DNA of 64,000 nt from Terriglobus aquaticus (GCF_025685415.1 NZ_JAGSYB010000001.1:2976001-3040000), one strand, 5' to 3'; counted from the first letter of the stretch, positions 27,819-37,136 are shown. Numbers and translations are program-made. Notes: generated from the sequence alone by a model not told the origin.

Positions 27819-29957
27819 TTATCCCGTGGGCAGGTGCGTACAAATCAGGCTTGACTGCCCGGAATACACCGGCGTTTCCGAGCCGTCATACATGCGCACA
27901 TAGAACCGCTCTGCAAACGCCGCCCGCGGAATGCTGAAGCTGCGCACCGGACTGCGCAGCACCAATTCACCGTCGGGTGCGGCACCCGGCTGGTCCGGTC
28001 CCCAGCCTCCATCGTGGCGACGCACCTCAAACCCGCCGCCCACCGGCGGTATGGTGCCCGCGTCCACCTGCAGCGACGTGGTGCCCGCAACCGTCACAGC
28101 CAGTTGAGGCAGTGATGCCGTTGTCACGACCGCGTACACCGGTGCGGGCAACGCCGCATCCGCAGCAGCGCCCATCTCCGTGCGAAAGCTCAGACCATTG
28201 CTCTTCGCCTGCTCGAAATCCACGGCATACTCCAGCGTCTCCGGCACACTATGGCCAGACCGGATGGTCACGCGCGTGACCGGCACACTTACGGGCGTTG
28301 CAGCCACCGGCAGCGCAACCGCATCCCCGGGCTGCACGTCTGCAGTGCGCTCCGCGTTAGCCATCGAGCACTTGCCGCGCACCCCGAAGGCCGGGCTGCC
28401 GTAAAAGCCGAGCAGCGCCTGGGCTGCAGCGGCGCAATCGGCAGAACTGCGCGGTTGCGGATCGGTCACCCGAGAGCTCGCCGTTCGAAAGCCGGGCAGT
28501 CCCATCTGCGCCCGTTGCGCGGTCGCAGTCGCACTTTGCACACGCGCCTGCGACCGCTGCCCCAGCCGGTACGTTGCCGTGACAAGCGCTCCGGCCGCGG
28601 GCTCTCGCCCAGCGAAAAACTCCAGCGACGTCCCGCTGATGCGGTAGTCCTCGCCGGTCTCGGGCGTACCCGGCCTGCGCACCTGCACCGATCCATCGGT
28701 CTGCGTGGTGGCGACCCACGCCGACCCCTGCTGCTGCAACGTGATCGCCGCCGCGGTCATCACCAGGCTCTGTGAATTCACGGGCGCAAAGACCGCACTC
28801 GCAATCGAGCTGCTCACCGCACCCGCATACAGCACCGTCGCCCGCGTGCTGCTGGCAAGGCCTTCGTCCAGCACCTCAATCATCATCTGCATGGGTGCAT
28901 CGACCAGGCCGCCGCCCCATGTCTCGACTGCGCCGTTCACCAGCGCCTGGTAGCTCCCGAGCACACGCTGCGTCTCTCCGCAGTGCAGCCGCACACGCAA
29001 CGTATAGCTGTGACCAGTCGCCCAGTTGTAGGGCGTTCCGGTTGCGGATCCGTTCACCAGGGCGGACAGGCTTTGCGCACCTCCGGATGCATTCACCTGC
29101 ACACCCGCAAAGCAGGTAGGCACAGTGACCACGTTGCCATACATGCCCAGCAGCACACCCGCGCTGCCCGGCTGCAACACCAGGCCACGCATCTCGGCGC
29201 AGAGGGTACCGCCCATCTCTACAGGCTGTTGCGCGGCCATGTAGGTCTGCCCGTCGAAGCCGTTGCCACCAGTGATCCGCAGGCCGCCGGAGCCAAGGCC
29301 GATGTGCTGCCCCGTATCGGCAAAGCGCCACACGGCGCTGCGAAACTGCGAGTCGATGAAGCTGTCCGCGATCAGTGATTTCTGTCCGGAGGGGACAAAC
29401 GGCTTCGCCGTCAGCGCAAAGGTCGCGGTCGTTCCATCGCCTTGGAACAGCTCCGTCACATAGGTAGTGGGTTCCTCCGCGCCGGTCACCAGCACGTCCG
29501 TCGCGCGCTCGCCCGCTGTTTCTGCACTCTCCGGCTGCAGCACAATCGCGTTCTCGCTGAACGCAACCGGGTGCGTTGCCGACGACGTGGGCTGCAGGCT
29601 CACATCCGGCGCGATGTTCACCAGATAGGCGTCCTCCATCGCCTCGAACGCCACCGGTGCGCTGCCGTTCAGCACCGATCCGGCTCGCACCGCCGGCGAG
29701 ACGATCACGCCCGAGAACAGTTGCGCACCCGAGGTGGCGTGGACGGTGACGCGGCAGCCCTGCTGTGGTGGCTCCAGCCCGGAGGTTCCAACCTCGACCG
29801 TACCGAAGCAGCGTGCGTACTGCCCGCGCTTCCGCTCAATCCGGAACGTTTCGATCGTTGTCGAAGCGTTTGAGTGTTGTGCCGGCGGCGGCGCAACCAG
29901 CGTCGCCGTGTAGTCCACCGGGCCGTTGCCGTCCCCAAAATCGAATGAGATTCGCAC
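27819..29957 (-). CDS. phage tail/baseplate structural protein, 712 aa
   Basis: Large, Gly/Ala/Ser/Thr-rich beta protein. The N-terminus (RISFDFGDGNGPVDYTATL) looks like a tail or hub domain. A region at about 540-610 (SSADCAAAAQALLGFYGSP, then RTADVQPGDAVAL) resembles hub/baseplate proteins. The end (GGFEVRRHDGGWGPDQPG) looks like a fibronectin-type module. I chose GTG 29957 because of a strong AAAGGAGGAG site 8 nt upstream; the longer frame upstream is spurious. Probably a tail-tip or baseplate component. Moderate confidence in phage origin, low in exact role. Confidence 0.72.
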   Translation of the reverse strand: MRISFDFGDGNGPVDYTATLVAPPPAQHSNASTTIETFRIERKRGQYARCFGTVEVGTSGLEPPQQGCRVTVHATSGAQLFSGVIVSPAVRAGSVLNGSAPVAFEAMEDAYLVNIAPDVSLQPTSSATHPVAFSENAIVLQPESAETAGERATDVLVTGAEEPTTYVTELFQGDGTTATFALTAKPFVPSGQKSLIADSFIDSQFRSAVWRFADTGQHIGLGSGGLRITGGNGFDGQTYMAAQQPVEMGGTLCAEMRGLVLQPGSAGVLLGMYGNVVTVPTCFAGVQVNASGGAQSLSALVNGSATGTPYNWATGHSYTLRVRLHCGETQRVLGSYQALVNGAVETWGGGLVDAPMQMMIEVLDEGLASSTRATVLYAGAVSSSIASAVFAPVNSQSLVMTAAAITLQQQGSAWVATTQTDGSVQVRRPGTPETGEDYRISGTSLEFFAGREPAAGALVTATYRLGQRSQARVQSATATAQRAQMGLPGFRTASSRVTDPQPRSSADCAAAAQALLGFYGSPAFGVRGKCSMANAERTADVQPGDAVALPVAATPVSVPVTRVTIRSGHSVPETLEYAVDFEQAKSNGLSFRTEMGAAADAALPAPVYAVVTTASLPQLAVTVAGTTSLQVDAGTIPPVGGGFEVRRHDGGWGPDQPGAAPDGELVLRSPVRSFSIPRAAFAERFYVRMYDGSETPVYSGQSSLICTHLPTG

Positions 29958-29977
29958 CGTTGTTGCTCCTCCTTTCG

Positions 29978-30970
29978 CTAGATCGTGCTTGCCGGCGCCG
30001 GCAAGTAGCTGCGGTAGCACAGGACCGCGTCGCCGTCGTTGCCGTCCGTTACCGGCAGCGCCAGGAGGCTGGCCTGCAAGCGCCACCGCTCCAGGCCAGT
30101 TGCCAGCGCCTGTCGCGTTTCAGTCGCGCCGGGAGCTACCTGCAGCCGCGGGTAGTGCAGCAGAACGCGATCACCCGCCACGCCATCCGCAACGAACAAC
30201 GCCGACCACTCACCTAGAAAGCTGCCGCCCACGCGATCCACGCAGCCCACCACCACGCTCACCTGCATGGCACCAGCCGGCGCGCCCGCCGGCAGCGGTG
30301 CCGACAAAACCAAGATCTGCGCCGTCGCCGCGTTCGGATCCGGCACCACGCTAGAGACGCGCGCGAGGTTGAAGCTGATCCTGCGCAGGTAGTGCACATC
30401 GTTGTTCACCCTGGCCGCGCTCGCCACATACGCTCCTGCCATCGGCGAGCCCAGGAACCCGGTCTGCCCGGCATAGTCTGCGTCCACCACAACGGTGTCT
30501 CCGGCGTTCACCTCAAAGCTTGCTGGCACGCGCAGGCTGTTCGCTGTCGACCCGCTCAGCACCGCTGCACTGTCGGGTGTGCCGCCACTGTCGGCCGCGG
30601 TGAAGATCGCCGCGGTCCGCAGGAGATTCATCTGCTGCGATCCGCTCGAAAGCGCCATCGCCAGCTTGGACCATGCCGCAAAGGTCACCTGCAGCGAAGC
30701 TCCGCTGCCCGAGCGTGCGCGTGTGCCGATGGTCGCCGGGGCTCCGGTCCAGATCTCCGCAAACGTGCCCGTATCCTTGCGCTCCATAGCCGCAACTGCA
30801 CCCAGCGCCAGCCATCCCGAGGGCGGTGTTGCAACGGCGAAGCGCCCCTGGCGCGCCGGATCAAACGTCTTTGCGCCGCCACCATTGCGGTCCACGGGCG
30901 CGACAAACATCTGCGCGCCGCCGCTCACCACCGGCGACACGGCCGGCGTCCATCCCGCTGCACCGCTCAT
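29978..30970 (-). CDS. phage tail tube-like structural protein, 330 aa
   Basis: A protein of mainly beta character that follows the tail terminator-like gene with an ATGA overlap, the usual place of the major tail protein. Segments such as TFAEIWTGAPATIGTRARSG, VVVDADYAGQTGF and YLRRISFNLARVSSVV fit a tube-type beta fold, but no motif is decisive. ATG 30970 has a GGAGGG site. The position and the tightly overlapping genes are the main support. Confidence 0.65.
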   Translation of the reverse strand: MSGAAGWTPAVSPVVSGGAQMFVAPVDRNGGGAKTFDPARQGRFAVATPPSGWLALGAVAAMERKDTGTFAEIWTGAPATIGTRARSGSGASLQVTFAAWSKLAMALSSGSQQMNLLRTAAIFTAADSGGTPDSAAVLSGSTANSLRVPASFEVNAGDTVVVDADYAGQTGFLGSPMAGAYVASAARVNNDVHYLRRISFNLARVSSVVPDPNAATAQILVLSAPLPAGAPAGAMQVSVVVGCVDRVGGSFLGEWSALFVADGVAGDRVLLHYPRLQVAPGATETRQALATGLERWRLQASLLALPVTDGNDGDAVLCYRSYLPAPASTI

Positions 30971-31461
30971 GGTTCCCTCCACGCAAACACGTCCACCGAG
31001 TACGCCGCGTTGAGCGTGTCGGCAGTTTCCTTCAGATCCTCCGCGACCACGCCGCTCCAGAAGACCGGCGTAGCCGCGGCGGTTGCACTTGCGCCCGCGT
31101 AGCTCGCCTTCGCTGCGCTGCCTGCCGCAAGCAGCGACTGCAGCTCCGCGCGCATAGCCGCCATGGTTCTTCCGCGATCCATGCCGGCGACCTCGGGCGA
31201 TCCGCTCGTCTGCACCTGGATCGTGCAACGGGCAGACTCCAGCGGCATAGCTTCCGAACCGTCCACGGCAACCGCGCCCCAGTGCAGCACAAACGCGTTC
31301 AGCGGCTGCTCCGCGCTTCCCGACGGCAACTCGTTCTCCGCTACCAGCACAGCCGGCCGGGTTGCGCCGCGCACCACGATCGTGCGATCCGGATTCAACG
31401 TCGCCAGCCCGTTCCGCAGAAGCAGGTAGAAGCTGTCTTTCGCATCCTGAAACGTCGTCAT
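30967..31461 (-). CDS. phage tail terminator/minor tail-like protein, 164 aa
   Basis: Starts FQDAKDSFYLLLRNGLATLN, then a beta-rich middle, and ends VAEDLKETADTLNAAYSVDV. The size and position (after the head-tail connector, before the tube) fit a tail terminator or completion protein. It overlaps both neighbours by 4 bp (ATGA), so translation is coupled. Confidence 0.62.
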   Translation of the reverse strand: MTTFQDAKDSFYLLLRNGLATLNPDRTIVVRGATRPAVLVAENELPSGSAEQPLNAFVLHWGAVAVDGSEAMPLESARCTIQVQTSGSPEVAGMDRGRTMAAMRAELQSLLAAGSAAKASYAGASATAAATPVFWSGVVAEDLKETADTLNAAYSVDVFAWREP

Positions 31462-31865
31462 ACGCGCGCCTCCGCTCTGGTTTCACGCAGGAACAAGCGG
31501 TATAAGTACGCCCGGCCACGAATCGCGAGCGGCTGCACTTCCCGCAGCAGCAACGAATCGCTGCCCACCTGTACAAACGCGGCGCTTGCCAACGTCTGCC
31601 TTGCGGCGTCGCTATCGCTCACGCCCAGCGCCGTCTCCAACGTTGGCGCGGCCACCAGCAACTCGCGCGATCCGTCGCTGCGCATACGCACCGCGCACGG
31701 CGCGATTGAAATATCGTGGAACTCCGGCGACGGCAGACCCAGCTCCTCACCAGGCGTTGCCGCCAGCGGCGGAGACGGCAGCCGCACCAGGGCCGCGGTT
31801 CGGCCAAGCGTTCGCGCGGCCGACAGCGCAGACGCACGCGCTCCCGACGCAAACCCCGCGCTCAT
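31458..31865 (-). CDS. phage head-tail joining-like protein, 135 aa
   Basis: A 135-residue protein beginning SAGFASGARASALSAARTLG and ending LAIRGRAYLYRLFLRETRAE. ATG 31865 overlaps the upstream stop and the downstream start overlaps its own stop, both as ATGA. The family is not identified. The position between the gp6-like connector and the terminator-like protein suggests a head-closure or neck protein. Confidence 0.6.
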   Translation of the reverse strand: MSAGFASGARASALSAARTLGRTAALVRLPSPPLAATPGEELGLPSPEFHDISIAPCAVRMRSDGSRELLVAAPTLETALGVSDSDAARQTLASAAFVQVGSDSLLLREVQPLAIRGRAYLYRLFLRETRAEARV

Positions 31866-32470
31866 CCGAGCCTCGTTGCGCAATACGGCTGCAAAAGCCG
31901 CTGCACATCCGCATCCAGCAACGTGTTGCTGAAGTAATCCATCTCCAGCGCATCCACGTGCTGCCGCTTCACATTCAGTCCCGGCGTGCTCTGTGCATTG
32001 CGCACAATCTGCGCACACGCCATCTGCACCGGCGCGGGAATCGTGGCGTAACCCGCCGTGTAGGTGATCTCCGCTTCATCCGCAGGCACACCCAGCAGGT
32101 TGGTGGGCAGCTCGGCTTCGCCATCCACTGAGATCGAAAGCGTCGTCGGATCGATCGTGTTCCATGTGCCGCCCAGGCCAAATGCCATGGCGTCGGCCTG
32201 CAGTTGCGTAAACGGCATCGCCGACCACCGGTCCGGCCGCATGCGCCGCAGGCGCGTACGGCATGCCGTAATCGCGACCACCGGGCCGTAACTCAGCCGC
32301 AGCGTGCGTCCATCGCGCGCGAAGCGCAGTCGCTCCACGTACGAAATCACGCCCAGCGAGGCGCGGCGGCAGAACGCATCGATCAGCGCGCTCGCCGCCG
32401 CCACCAACGCATCCGGGGTTTCGTCGTCCAGGCCGTTCAGCGCGTAATCGCCTGGCTGCAAATACACCAT
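31862..32470 (-). CDS. phage head-tail connector (gp6-like), 202 aa
   Basis: An N-terminal region DDETPDALVAAASALIDAF followed by a beta region and C-terminal helices with QHVDALEMDYFSNTLLDADV fits the gp6-like/HK97 connector family, whose helical bundle docks to the portal. ATG 32470 is preceded by AAAGGAGGG, while the longer frame lacks support. It lies just downstream of the capsid gene, as in HK97-type phages. Confidence 0.68.
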   Translation of the reverse strand: MVYLQPGDYALNGLDDETPDALVAAASALIDAFCRRASLGVISYVERLRFARDGRTLRLSYGPVVAITACRTRLRRMRPDRWSAMPFTQLQADAMAFGLGGTWNTIDPTTLSISVDGEAELPTNLLGVPADEAEITYTAGYATIPAPVQMACAQIVRNAQSTPGLNVKRQHVDALEMDYFSNTLLDADVQRLLQPYCATRLG

Positions 32471-32599
32471 GCACCCTCCTTTCAAAGGTTCCATGTGCAA
32501 CGAAAAAGAGAGCGGCGCATGCCTCGAACCGATCGAAGCCTGCGCCGCCAAATCCATCAACTCATCAGCCATCCGCGGCGCCGTCACTCAGCGATCATT

Positions 32600-32636
32600 C
32601 CGCTGACTCGCTCACCTGCTGATCCGCTGACTCGCT
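32600..32636. repeat. 13-bp direct repeats between capsid and connector genes
   Basis: CCGCTGACTCGCT occurs at 32600-32612 and again at 32624-32636. On the minus strand the area reads as degenerate heptamers around GAGTCAG. GCTGACTCGCTGACTCG recurs at 37177-37193 between the HipA and DUF3037 genes, so this is a short dispersed repeat inside the phage cassette. Confidence 0.55.
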
Positions 32637-32641
32637 ATCTC

Positions 32642-33613
32642 CTACCGATCCACCAGCACCTGGTAATGCGCGTAGTTCGCGCCCTTCACCACCAGGCCGC
32701 CGAACTTGACCGCGACGTACTGCGATGCCAGCGATCCAGGCGTGCCAAGCTGGAAGACGCGCGGGTTCGGGTCGCTCAGCCAGTGGTACTCGATCATGTC
32801 TTCGGTGACGATGTACGCCGGCAGAACCGCGGAGCCCGAGCCCGGCGTTCCGGTGTAACCCAGCGTCCACTCCGGAATCAGCGGAATGTCGCCGGCCTGC
32901 GTCGAAAGCATCTTCACCGTGATGCCGCCGGTGATCTGCTGCGTGTTCAAGACCACGTTGAAGGCGGTCTTCGTCTCGCGGTCGATCAGGTCCAGCAGCA
33001 CCGGGTTGGCGTAGATGGCGGTGGGCCGAACGGCGTAGTTGCTGTTGGCCACCATCAGCGCGATGGTCGACTTGAACGCGTCCACGATGCTCTGGTTTGC
33101 GCCCACCGTCACGGTATTACCGCCGGCAACGATCTGCCCCGCTGCACCGTAGTACTGCGCGGTGGTCGGCGTGGAGAGCGACGTATCCGAGCCGTTCCAC
33201 AGCGCCACGTCGTGCGCGCGCATCACGCCTTCCACGGTGTCGTGCAGGTCCTTCGCCTGCAGATAGGCGAACTGGGACTGCTGCACGCCCAGCTCCATGT
33301 CAAACAGGTTGTAGTTCAACTGCGCCACCAGCGCCTTCAGCGGAACACTGCGTTCCACGCGCGTCGGCGTCACCACTGGTGCAACGATGTTGCGCGGGTC
33401 CACAAAGCCTGCAGCCAGCGCGGGCGAAGGGATGCCGGTCTCCTCAAAGAAGCGCGAGGGGTGACCCGTGGCAGGCACCTGCTTGATGCGCTGTCCGAAA
33501 GCGCCGCGGCGGCGAACGATGTCGGTGATCTCCGTCTGGTACTGCGGAACTTCGATCGCGCCCGGCCCAATGTAGTCGGCGGCGGCGTGCAGGTCACGAA
33601 ACTGTGCGATCAT
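32642..33613 (-). CDS. phage major capsid protein candidate (HK97 fold)
   Basis: A 323-residue protein in the capsid position: after the protease and scaffold-like genes and before the connector. The sequence includes DIVRRRGAFGQRIKQVPATG, PLKALVAQLNYNLFDMELG, and a long central region ending in AYIVTEDMIEYHWLSDPNPR and YVAVKFGGLVVKG. These fit a beta/alpha coat protein of the Encapsulin/HK97 type. ATG 33613 has an AGGAG site. A strong hairpin (33641-33668) lies just upstream. Confidence 0.7.
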   Translation of the reverse strand: MIAQFRDLHAAADYIGPGAIEVPQYQTEITDIVRRRGAFGQRIKQVPATGHPSRFFEETGIPSPALAAGFVDPRNIVAPVVTPTRVERSVPLKALVAQLNYNLFDMELGVQQSQFAYLQAKDLHDTVEGVMRAHDVALWNGSDTSLSTPTTAQYYGAAGQIVAGGNTVTVGANQSIVDAFKSTIALMVANSNYAVRPTAIYANPVLLDLIDRETKTAFNVVLNTQQITGGITVKMLSTQAGDIPLIPEWTLGYTGTPGSGSAVLPAYIVTEDMIEYHWLSDPNPRVFQLGTPGSLASQYVAVKFGGLVVKGANYAHYQVLVDR

Positions 33614-33640
33614 TCTGGTCTTTTCTCCTGAAACGTGCAT

Positions 33641-33668
33641 CGGCGCGCCGGAGTCCTCCGGAGCGCCG
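33641..33668 (-). other. GC-rich hairpin upstream of capsid gene
   Basis: CGGCGC/GCGCCG and CCGGAG/CTCCGG arms with one mismatch form a nearly continuous palindrome between the scaffold-like and capsid genes. There is no T-run after it on the minus strand. It may be an RNA-processing or stabilising element rather than a terminator. Confidence 0.45.
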
Positions 33669-33712
33669 TTCCAACGGTTGTTTGAATGTTGAAGTGTGCT
33701 GAAATGCGCGGG

Positions 33713-34057
33713 CTACAGGATGCCCGCCCGCAACAAGCCGGCCTTTACAGCAAATCGCTGTTCCACGCTCAGGCTGCTCAGGGCATCATCCACAGCGGCG
33801 GGCCGTACCGGCTCAGCGCCCTTCGCCAGCAGATGCGGAGCGTAGCTTGGCTGCGTTTTGCGCCCACTCGCAACAGGGCTGGTGGCAGCCGACGCGCTCA
33901 CCGTGCGCAGGTCCGCAATGGCTGCTTCCAGATCGCGAATGCGACGGTCCAGATCCTCAAGCCGCGGGTCGGCAACGGCGGTCGCAGCCTCCTGCGCGGG
34001 CGCAGCAATCTCCGCCACAATCGCGCCCACTTCGTGTTGCATCATCTCTTCGTTCAT
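33713..34057 (-). CDS. phage scaffold/decoration-like protein, 114 aa
   Basis: Mostly helical, with a coiled-coil stretch (DPRLEDLDRRIRDLEAAIAD), an unstructured Ala/Pro region, then a short conserved-looking end (VEQRFAVKAGLLRAGIL). ATG 34057 was chosen because GAGG lies just upstream; ATG 34066 is the alternative. A coiled-coil gene between protease and capsid is typical for capsid scaffolds. The role is inferred from position only. Confidence 0.55.
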   Translation of the reverse strand: MNEEMMQHEVGAIVAEIAAPAQEAATAVADPRLEDLDRRIRDLEAAIADLRTVSASAATSPVASGRKTQPSYAPHLLAKGAEPVRPAAVDDALSSLSVEQRFAVKAGLLRAGIL

Positions 34058-34116
34058 CGTCCTCATCTCTCCTCTTCCGCTCACGCGTCTGCGGTGGCAC
34101 ACACGCTTCGCAGTGC

Positions 34117-34875
34117 CTACGCACCAGGCGTTCCCCTACGCACGCGCATCGGTGCAGTGGTTTGCGTGGGCACTTCCACCGGCCGCACGGCCCCGGCGCG
34201 TGGCCGTTCCGCCTGCCGAAGCGGCTGACGCTGTGAGTGCGTGCGCTGCTCCGCCAACTTCGGAGCACCAGGCAGCTCCACCTCCGCGGCCGGCTTCGCC
34301 ACACCGGACCGATCCACGCGAAAGCTGGTGTTGCGATACGCTGCCTTGGATCGCAGCAGGATGGCCGCGCCAGTGAAGGTCACCCGGTTCAGCCGCCACT
34401 CCTGCGCGCGCATGTCGTCCACGTGCGCATCGGCCAGCTCATAGCTCATGCCCAGCGCTTCATCGCCGTGCGCATGGATTTCGTTCATCATCTCGGCCCA
34501 GTCGCGGGCGAAGAGGTAGCCCTCCACGCGAACGTCGTTGCCGTCCAACTCTGCAGCCGTCACGATGCCGCATTTCTGCTTCGCATCATGGCCGTCCCAC
34601 CCGCTCTTCCAGTCCACCGCCATGCCCAAGAGGCTTGGCAGCGCAGCCTCTGCGGCGGCACGCGTCAGCACCACGCGATGGCCGCGCGCACCGGACGGCG
34701 CCTTGTCGCTGGGCTCATCCACGCGGGTCAGCACGCCCGAGAACGGAACACGGTTGGGATGGCCCGCCACTTCTGGGAAGCGAACCGCCATCGCATGCAC
34801 GTTGCGCAGCCGGCGATGGGCAAACGCGTCCACGCTGCGGTACGGTGTGCCTGTCTCAGCCATTCGGTTCTGCAT
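34117..34875 (-). CDS. phage prohead protease-like protein, 252 aa
   Basis: Begins PYRSVDAFAHRRLRNVHAMA. The central segment GYLFARDWAEMMNEIHAHGD, then EALGMSYELADAHVDD and WRLNRVTFTGAAILLRSKAA, resembles head-maturation proteases, with a His in HAHGD and a possible Ser in GMSYE. The C-terminus is Pro/Arg-rich. The start overlaps the portal gene's end by 20 bp, with a GAGGAGG site. A protease or its catalytically dead relative is likely; the family assignment is tentative. Confidence 0.6.
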   Translation of the reverse strand: MQNRMAETGTPYRSVDAFAHRRLRNVHAMAVRFPEVAGHPNRVPFSGVLTRVDEPSDKAPSGARGHRVVLTRAAAEAALPSLLGMAVDWKSGWDGHDAKQKCGIVTAAELDGNDVRVEGYLFARDWAEMMNEIHAHGDEALGMSYELADAHVDDMRAQEWRLNRVTFTGAAILLRSKAAYRNTSFRVDRSGVAKPAAEVELPGAPKLAEQRTHSQRQPLRQAERPRAGAVRPVEVPTQTTAPMRVRRGTPGA

Positions 34876-36133
34876 CGTCCTCCTCGGTTGATGGTTCGTT
34901 GCTTGCGGGCTGGCCGGCCGCGGCTACCATGGGCGGCAAACCGCGCTGCGCCCGCACCTCATCCACGGTCAAAATGCCCGCGCTCAGCAGTTGCACCTGC
35001 TGCGAGATCACCGTCGCTTCGTCCCGCGCCTCCGTGACAAACTCAAAGCGGAATTCGTCCCACCCCAGCGCCCGGTCGAAGACATCCCGGGTGATGTGAT
35101 CGGCCAGCAGCGAGGCCACTGGCAAGACCGCACTTTCAAAGCTCTGCGCGCTCATCTCTGTCGCCGTGGACCGGTTGACATCCTCCTGCAGACCCAGAAA
35201 CATGGGCGGCATATCGAAGGCGTTAGCGATCACACGCACCAGAAACTGCTGCCACTCCAGGCGCAGGTCCGCGTCCGTCCCCTGTCCAAACCGCAGGACT
35301 TCAGGCTTGGAGTCGGTCGACAGGATCGGCACCTGCCCTGTGCCTTCTACCTCGTCCTGCCACCACCGGATCAGCCGCTCATGCTGCGCTGGTGTCGCCT
35401 CGTCCAGCCACAACGCATACTGCACCACGCTGTTGCTGGCCAGCCGGCCGGCGTAGCGGTGCGCGGTCAGGAACTGGTTCACCGTGTCGAACGCCACTTC
35501 TACGCGGCCCAGGCCGAGCGGCGTGTGCGTGCGCGGGTTCAGCCGGATGTACATCAGCTCGCCGTTCAGCAGCGGCTTCGCTTCCGACGGGCTGAACGGG
35601 TTGGCCGCATAGGCATATCGTGGCACCGCCGGATCGCCGTTCCACGCCGCGTCCACCTGGATGGCCGCCCCGTCGATCGGCCACAGCCGCAACGGCTCGT
35701 CCGGATCGTCCGTGTGTTCGATCTCCACCGATCCGAAGCCGCCGACGATCACGTCTTCCAGCACCGGCTCGATCAGCGTGCGAAAGCTGTCCTGTGGATT
35801 TGGCGCGTCCATCAGCCGCAGCAGCACAGCCTCGCGCGCATCGGTGTTCTTATCACGCTTCCGGTCCGGCTTCAGCGACACCTGCCACCGCATGTTGACC
35901 ACGCGGTCTTTCACCAGGTTGATCGCGCGCCGCACCACCGGCTGCTCTGCCATGCGGCGCAGGTTTGCGGCCGTTGGCTTGGGCAGCGCGCCTACGCCCT
36001 GCGGCCGCCAGGGCTGCAGCAGCGCGGGCAGGGCACGCGCCGCTGCCGGCGGCTCAGGCGTGTGTTGCTGCTGCGCGGGATGTTTCTCTCGCAGGGTGCG
36101 CAGCGCACCTTGCAATCGGGTTACAGCACCCAA
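34856..36133 (-). CDS. phage portal protein
   Basis: A 425-residue portal protein (HK97 family), forming the channel through which DNA enters the capsid. Key segments are VVRRAINLVKDRVVNMRWQV, DVIVGGFGSVEIEHT, IRLNPRTHTPLGLGRVEVAF and AFDMPPMFLGLQEDVNRST. TTG 36133 was chosen: AAAGGAG sits 7 nt upstream, and the region further upstream contains two hairpins that belong to the preceding unit. It is separated from the terminase by the HipA/DUF3037 insertion. Confidence 0.85.
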   Translation of the reverse strand: MGAVTRLQGALRTLREKHPAQQQHTPEPPAAARALPALLQPWRPQGVGALPKPTAANLRRMAEQPVVRRAINLVKDRVVNMRWQVSLKPDRKRDKNTDAREAVLLRLMDAPNPQDSFRTLIEPVLEDVIVGGFGSVEIEHTDDPDEPLRLWPIDGAAIQVDAAWNGDPAVPRYAYAANPFSPSEAKPLLNGELMYIRLNPRTHTPLGLGRVEVAFDTVNQFLTAHRYAGRLASNSVVQYALWLDEATPAQHERLIRWWQDEVEGTGQVPILSTDSKPEVLRFGQGTDADLRLEWQQFLVRVIANAFDMPPMFLGLQEDVNRSTATEMSAQSFESAVLPVASLLADHITRDVFDRALGWDEFRFEFVTEARDEATVISQQVQLLSAGILTVDEVRAQRGLPPMVAAAGQPASNEPSTEEDDAEPNG

Positions 36134-36164
36134 ATGCTTTCTCCTTTCTCTGTTCCAAAGCAAA

Positions 36165-36190
36165 GGGCGTGACCCGTATGGATCACGCCC
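36165..36190 (-). terminator. terminator-like hairpin after HipA-DUF3037 unit
   Basis: GGGCGTGA pairs with TCACGCCC (8 bp, 10-nt loop). In the minus direction it is followed by TTTGCTTT. It stands between the DUF3037 stop and the portal start. Confidence 0.6.
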
Positions 36191-36204
36191 CTCTTTCATG
36201 CAGA

Positions 36205-36231
36205 CCGGGCGACCGCATTGCGATCGCCCGG
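36205..36231 (-). terminator. second hairpin after DUF3037 gene
   Basis: CCGGGCGA pairs with TCGCCCGG (8 bp, 11-nt loop), 21 bp past the DUF3037 stop. With the hairpin at 36165-36190 it makes a tandem pair. It has no T-run of its own. Confidence 0.5.
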
Positions 36232-36251
36232 ATGTAGACAAGCCGCTGACG

Positions 36252-37136
36252 CTACACTCGCAGTTCCCGCCGTGCCGTCTCGGCAACGCGCGCCAGGTCG
36301 CTCAACGTAACCACGCGAATGGCCGCTTCCTCCATCGTCTCCACGCCAAAGCGGTACCGGTCCGCCGCCTCGGAGTCGTCCCCCGTCACGCTGCGCAGGG
36401 GCTCCACCACCGCAGCCAAATCCAGCGCCGCGCGCTCCACTCGCTCCACCCCGGCACGCAGCCGCGCGGCGGAGTAGCTGAGCACCTTTGCCGCTTCCAG
36501 GTCGCCTTCCAGCGAAACCGCGTGAAAGATGCGAACCATGCCTCGTTCCATCGCGGCGCCGCCGTCCAGGTCCGGTGCGCCGTCCCGCACACTTTGCGGC
36601 GCAAAGCGATATCCGCAGTCCAGGCGCAGAGGGTCGCCCGGCCGAGTGTACTCGCTCGCCGGGATCCGCTTGCGCATCAGATCCCACACGCCAGCGCGTT
36701 CGAACTCCGACCGCATCCCGTTCACAATCGCGGCACGCCCGCTCACCCGGCGCGCCTTTTTCTCGCGCACGGGCTCCACGTACAGCCGCATCAACTGCTC
36801 CATCTCCGCGGCAACTGATTCGGCCAGGGCACCGCGGCCCTCGCTCATCTGCACGCCGGTCGACAGCGACTCTTCCAGCAACTGCATCGCGGGCTTCGAG
36901 GCGTAGCCACCATCGCGGATGCGCGTGGCCAGCTCCGCCTCCATCGACTCCAGCAGCGCCGTGTCGGCATCCGGATCCATGCAGCGAACCCGGCTCCAGT
37001 CGCGCGTCAGCTTTACCCGCGTCGTTTCCACGCGGCCGGCCTCCCGCAGCAGAACGCCGATGTTCACGAATTCGTTCTTCACCGCATCCGGAACATAGCG
37101 GAGCAGAAAGAACTCACATGGAATGCGTGCCGGCAT
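36252..37136 (-). CDS. DUF3037 domain protein, partner of HipA-like kinase
   Basis: A 294-residue protein starting with the DUF3037 signature CEFFLLRYVPDAVKNEFVNI GVLL (two adjacent blocks), then RDWSRVRCMDPDADTALLES. DUF3037 genes are commonly found beside HipA-family kinases as here, suggesting a functional pair of unknown role, perhaps toxin and antidote or a defence module. ATG 37136 has a GGGAG site. The gene follows the kinase after 67 bp and is followed by two hairpins. Confidence 0.85.
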   Translation of the reverse strand: MPARIPCEFFLLRYVPDAVKNEFVNIGVLLREAGRVETTRVKLTRDWSRVRCMDPDADTALLESMEAELATRIRDGGYASKPAMQLLEESLSTGVQMSEGRGALAESVAAEMEQLMRLYVEPVREKKARRVSGRAAIVNGMRSEFERAGVWDLMRKRIPASEYTRPGDPLRLDCGYRFAPQSVRDGAPDLDGGAAMERGMVRIFHAVSLEGDLEAAKVLSYSAARLRAGVERVERAALDLAAVVEPLRSVTGDDSEAADRYRFGVETMEEAAIRVVTLSDLARVAETARRELRV

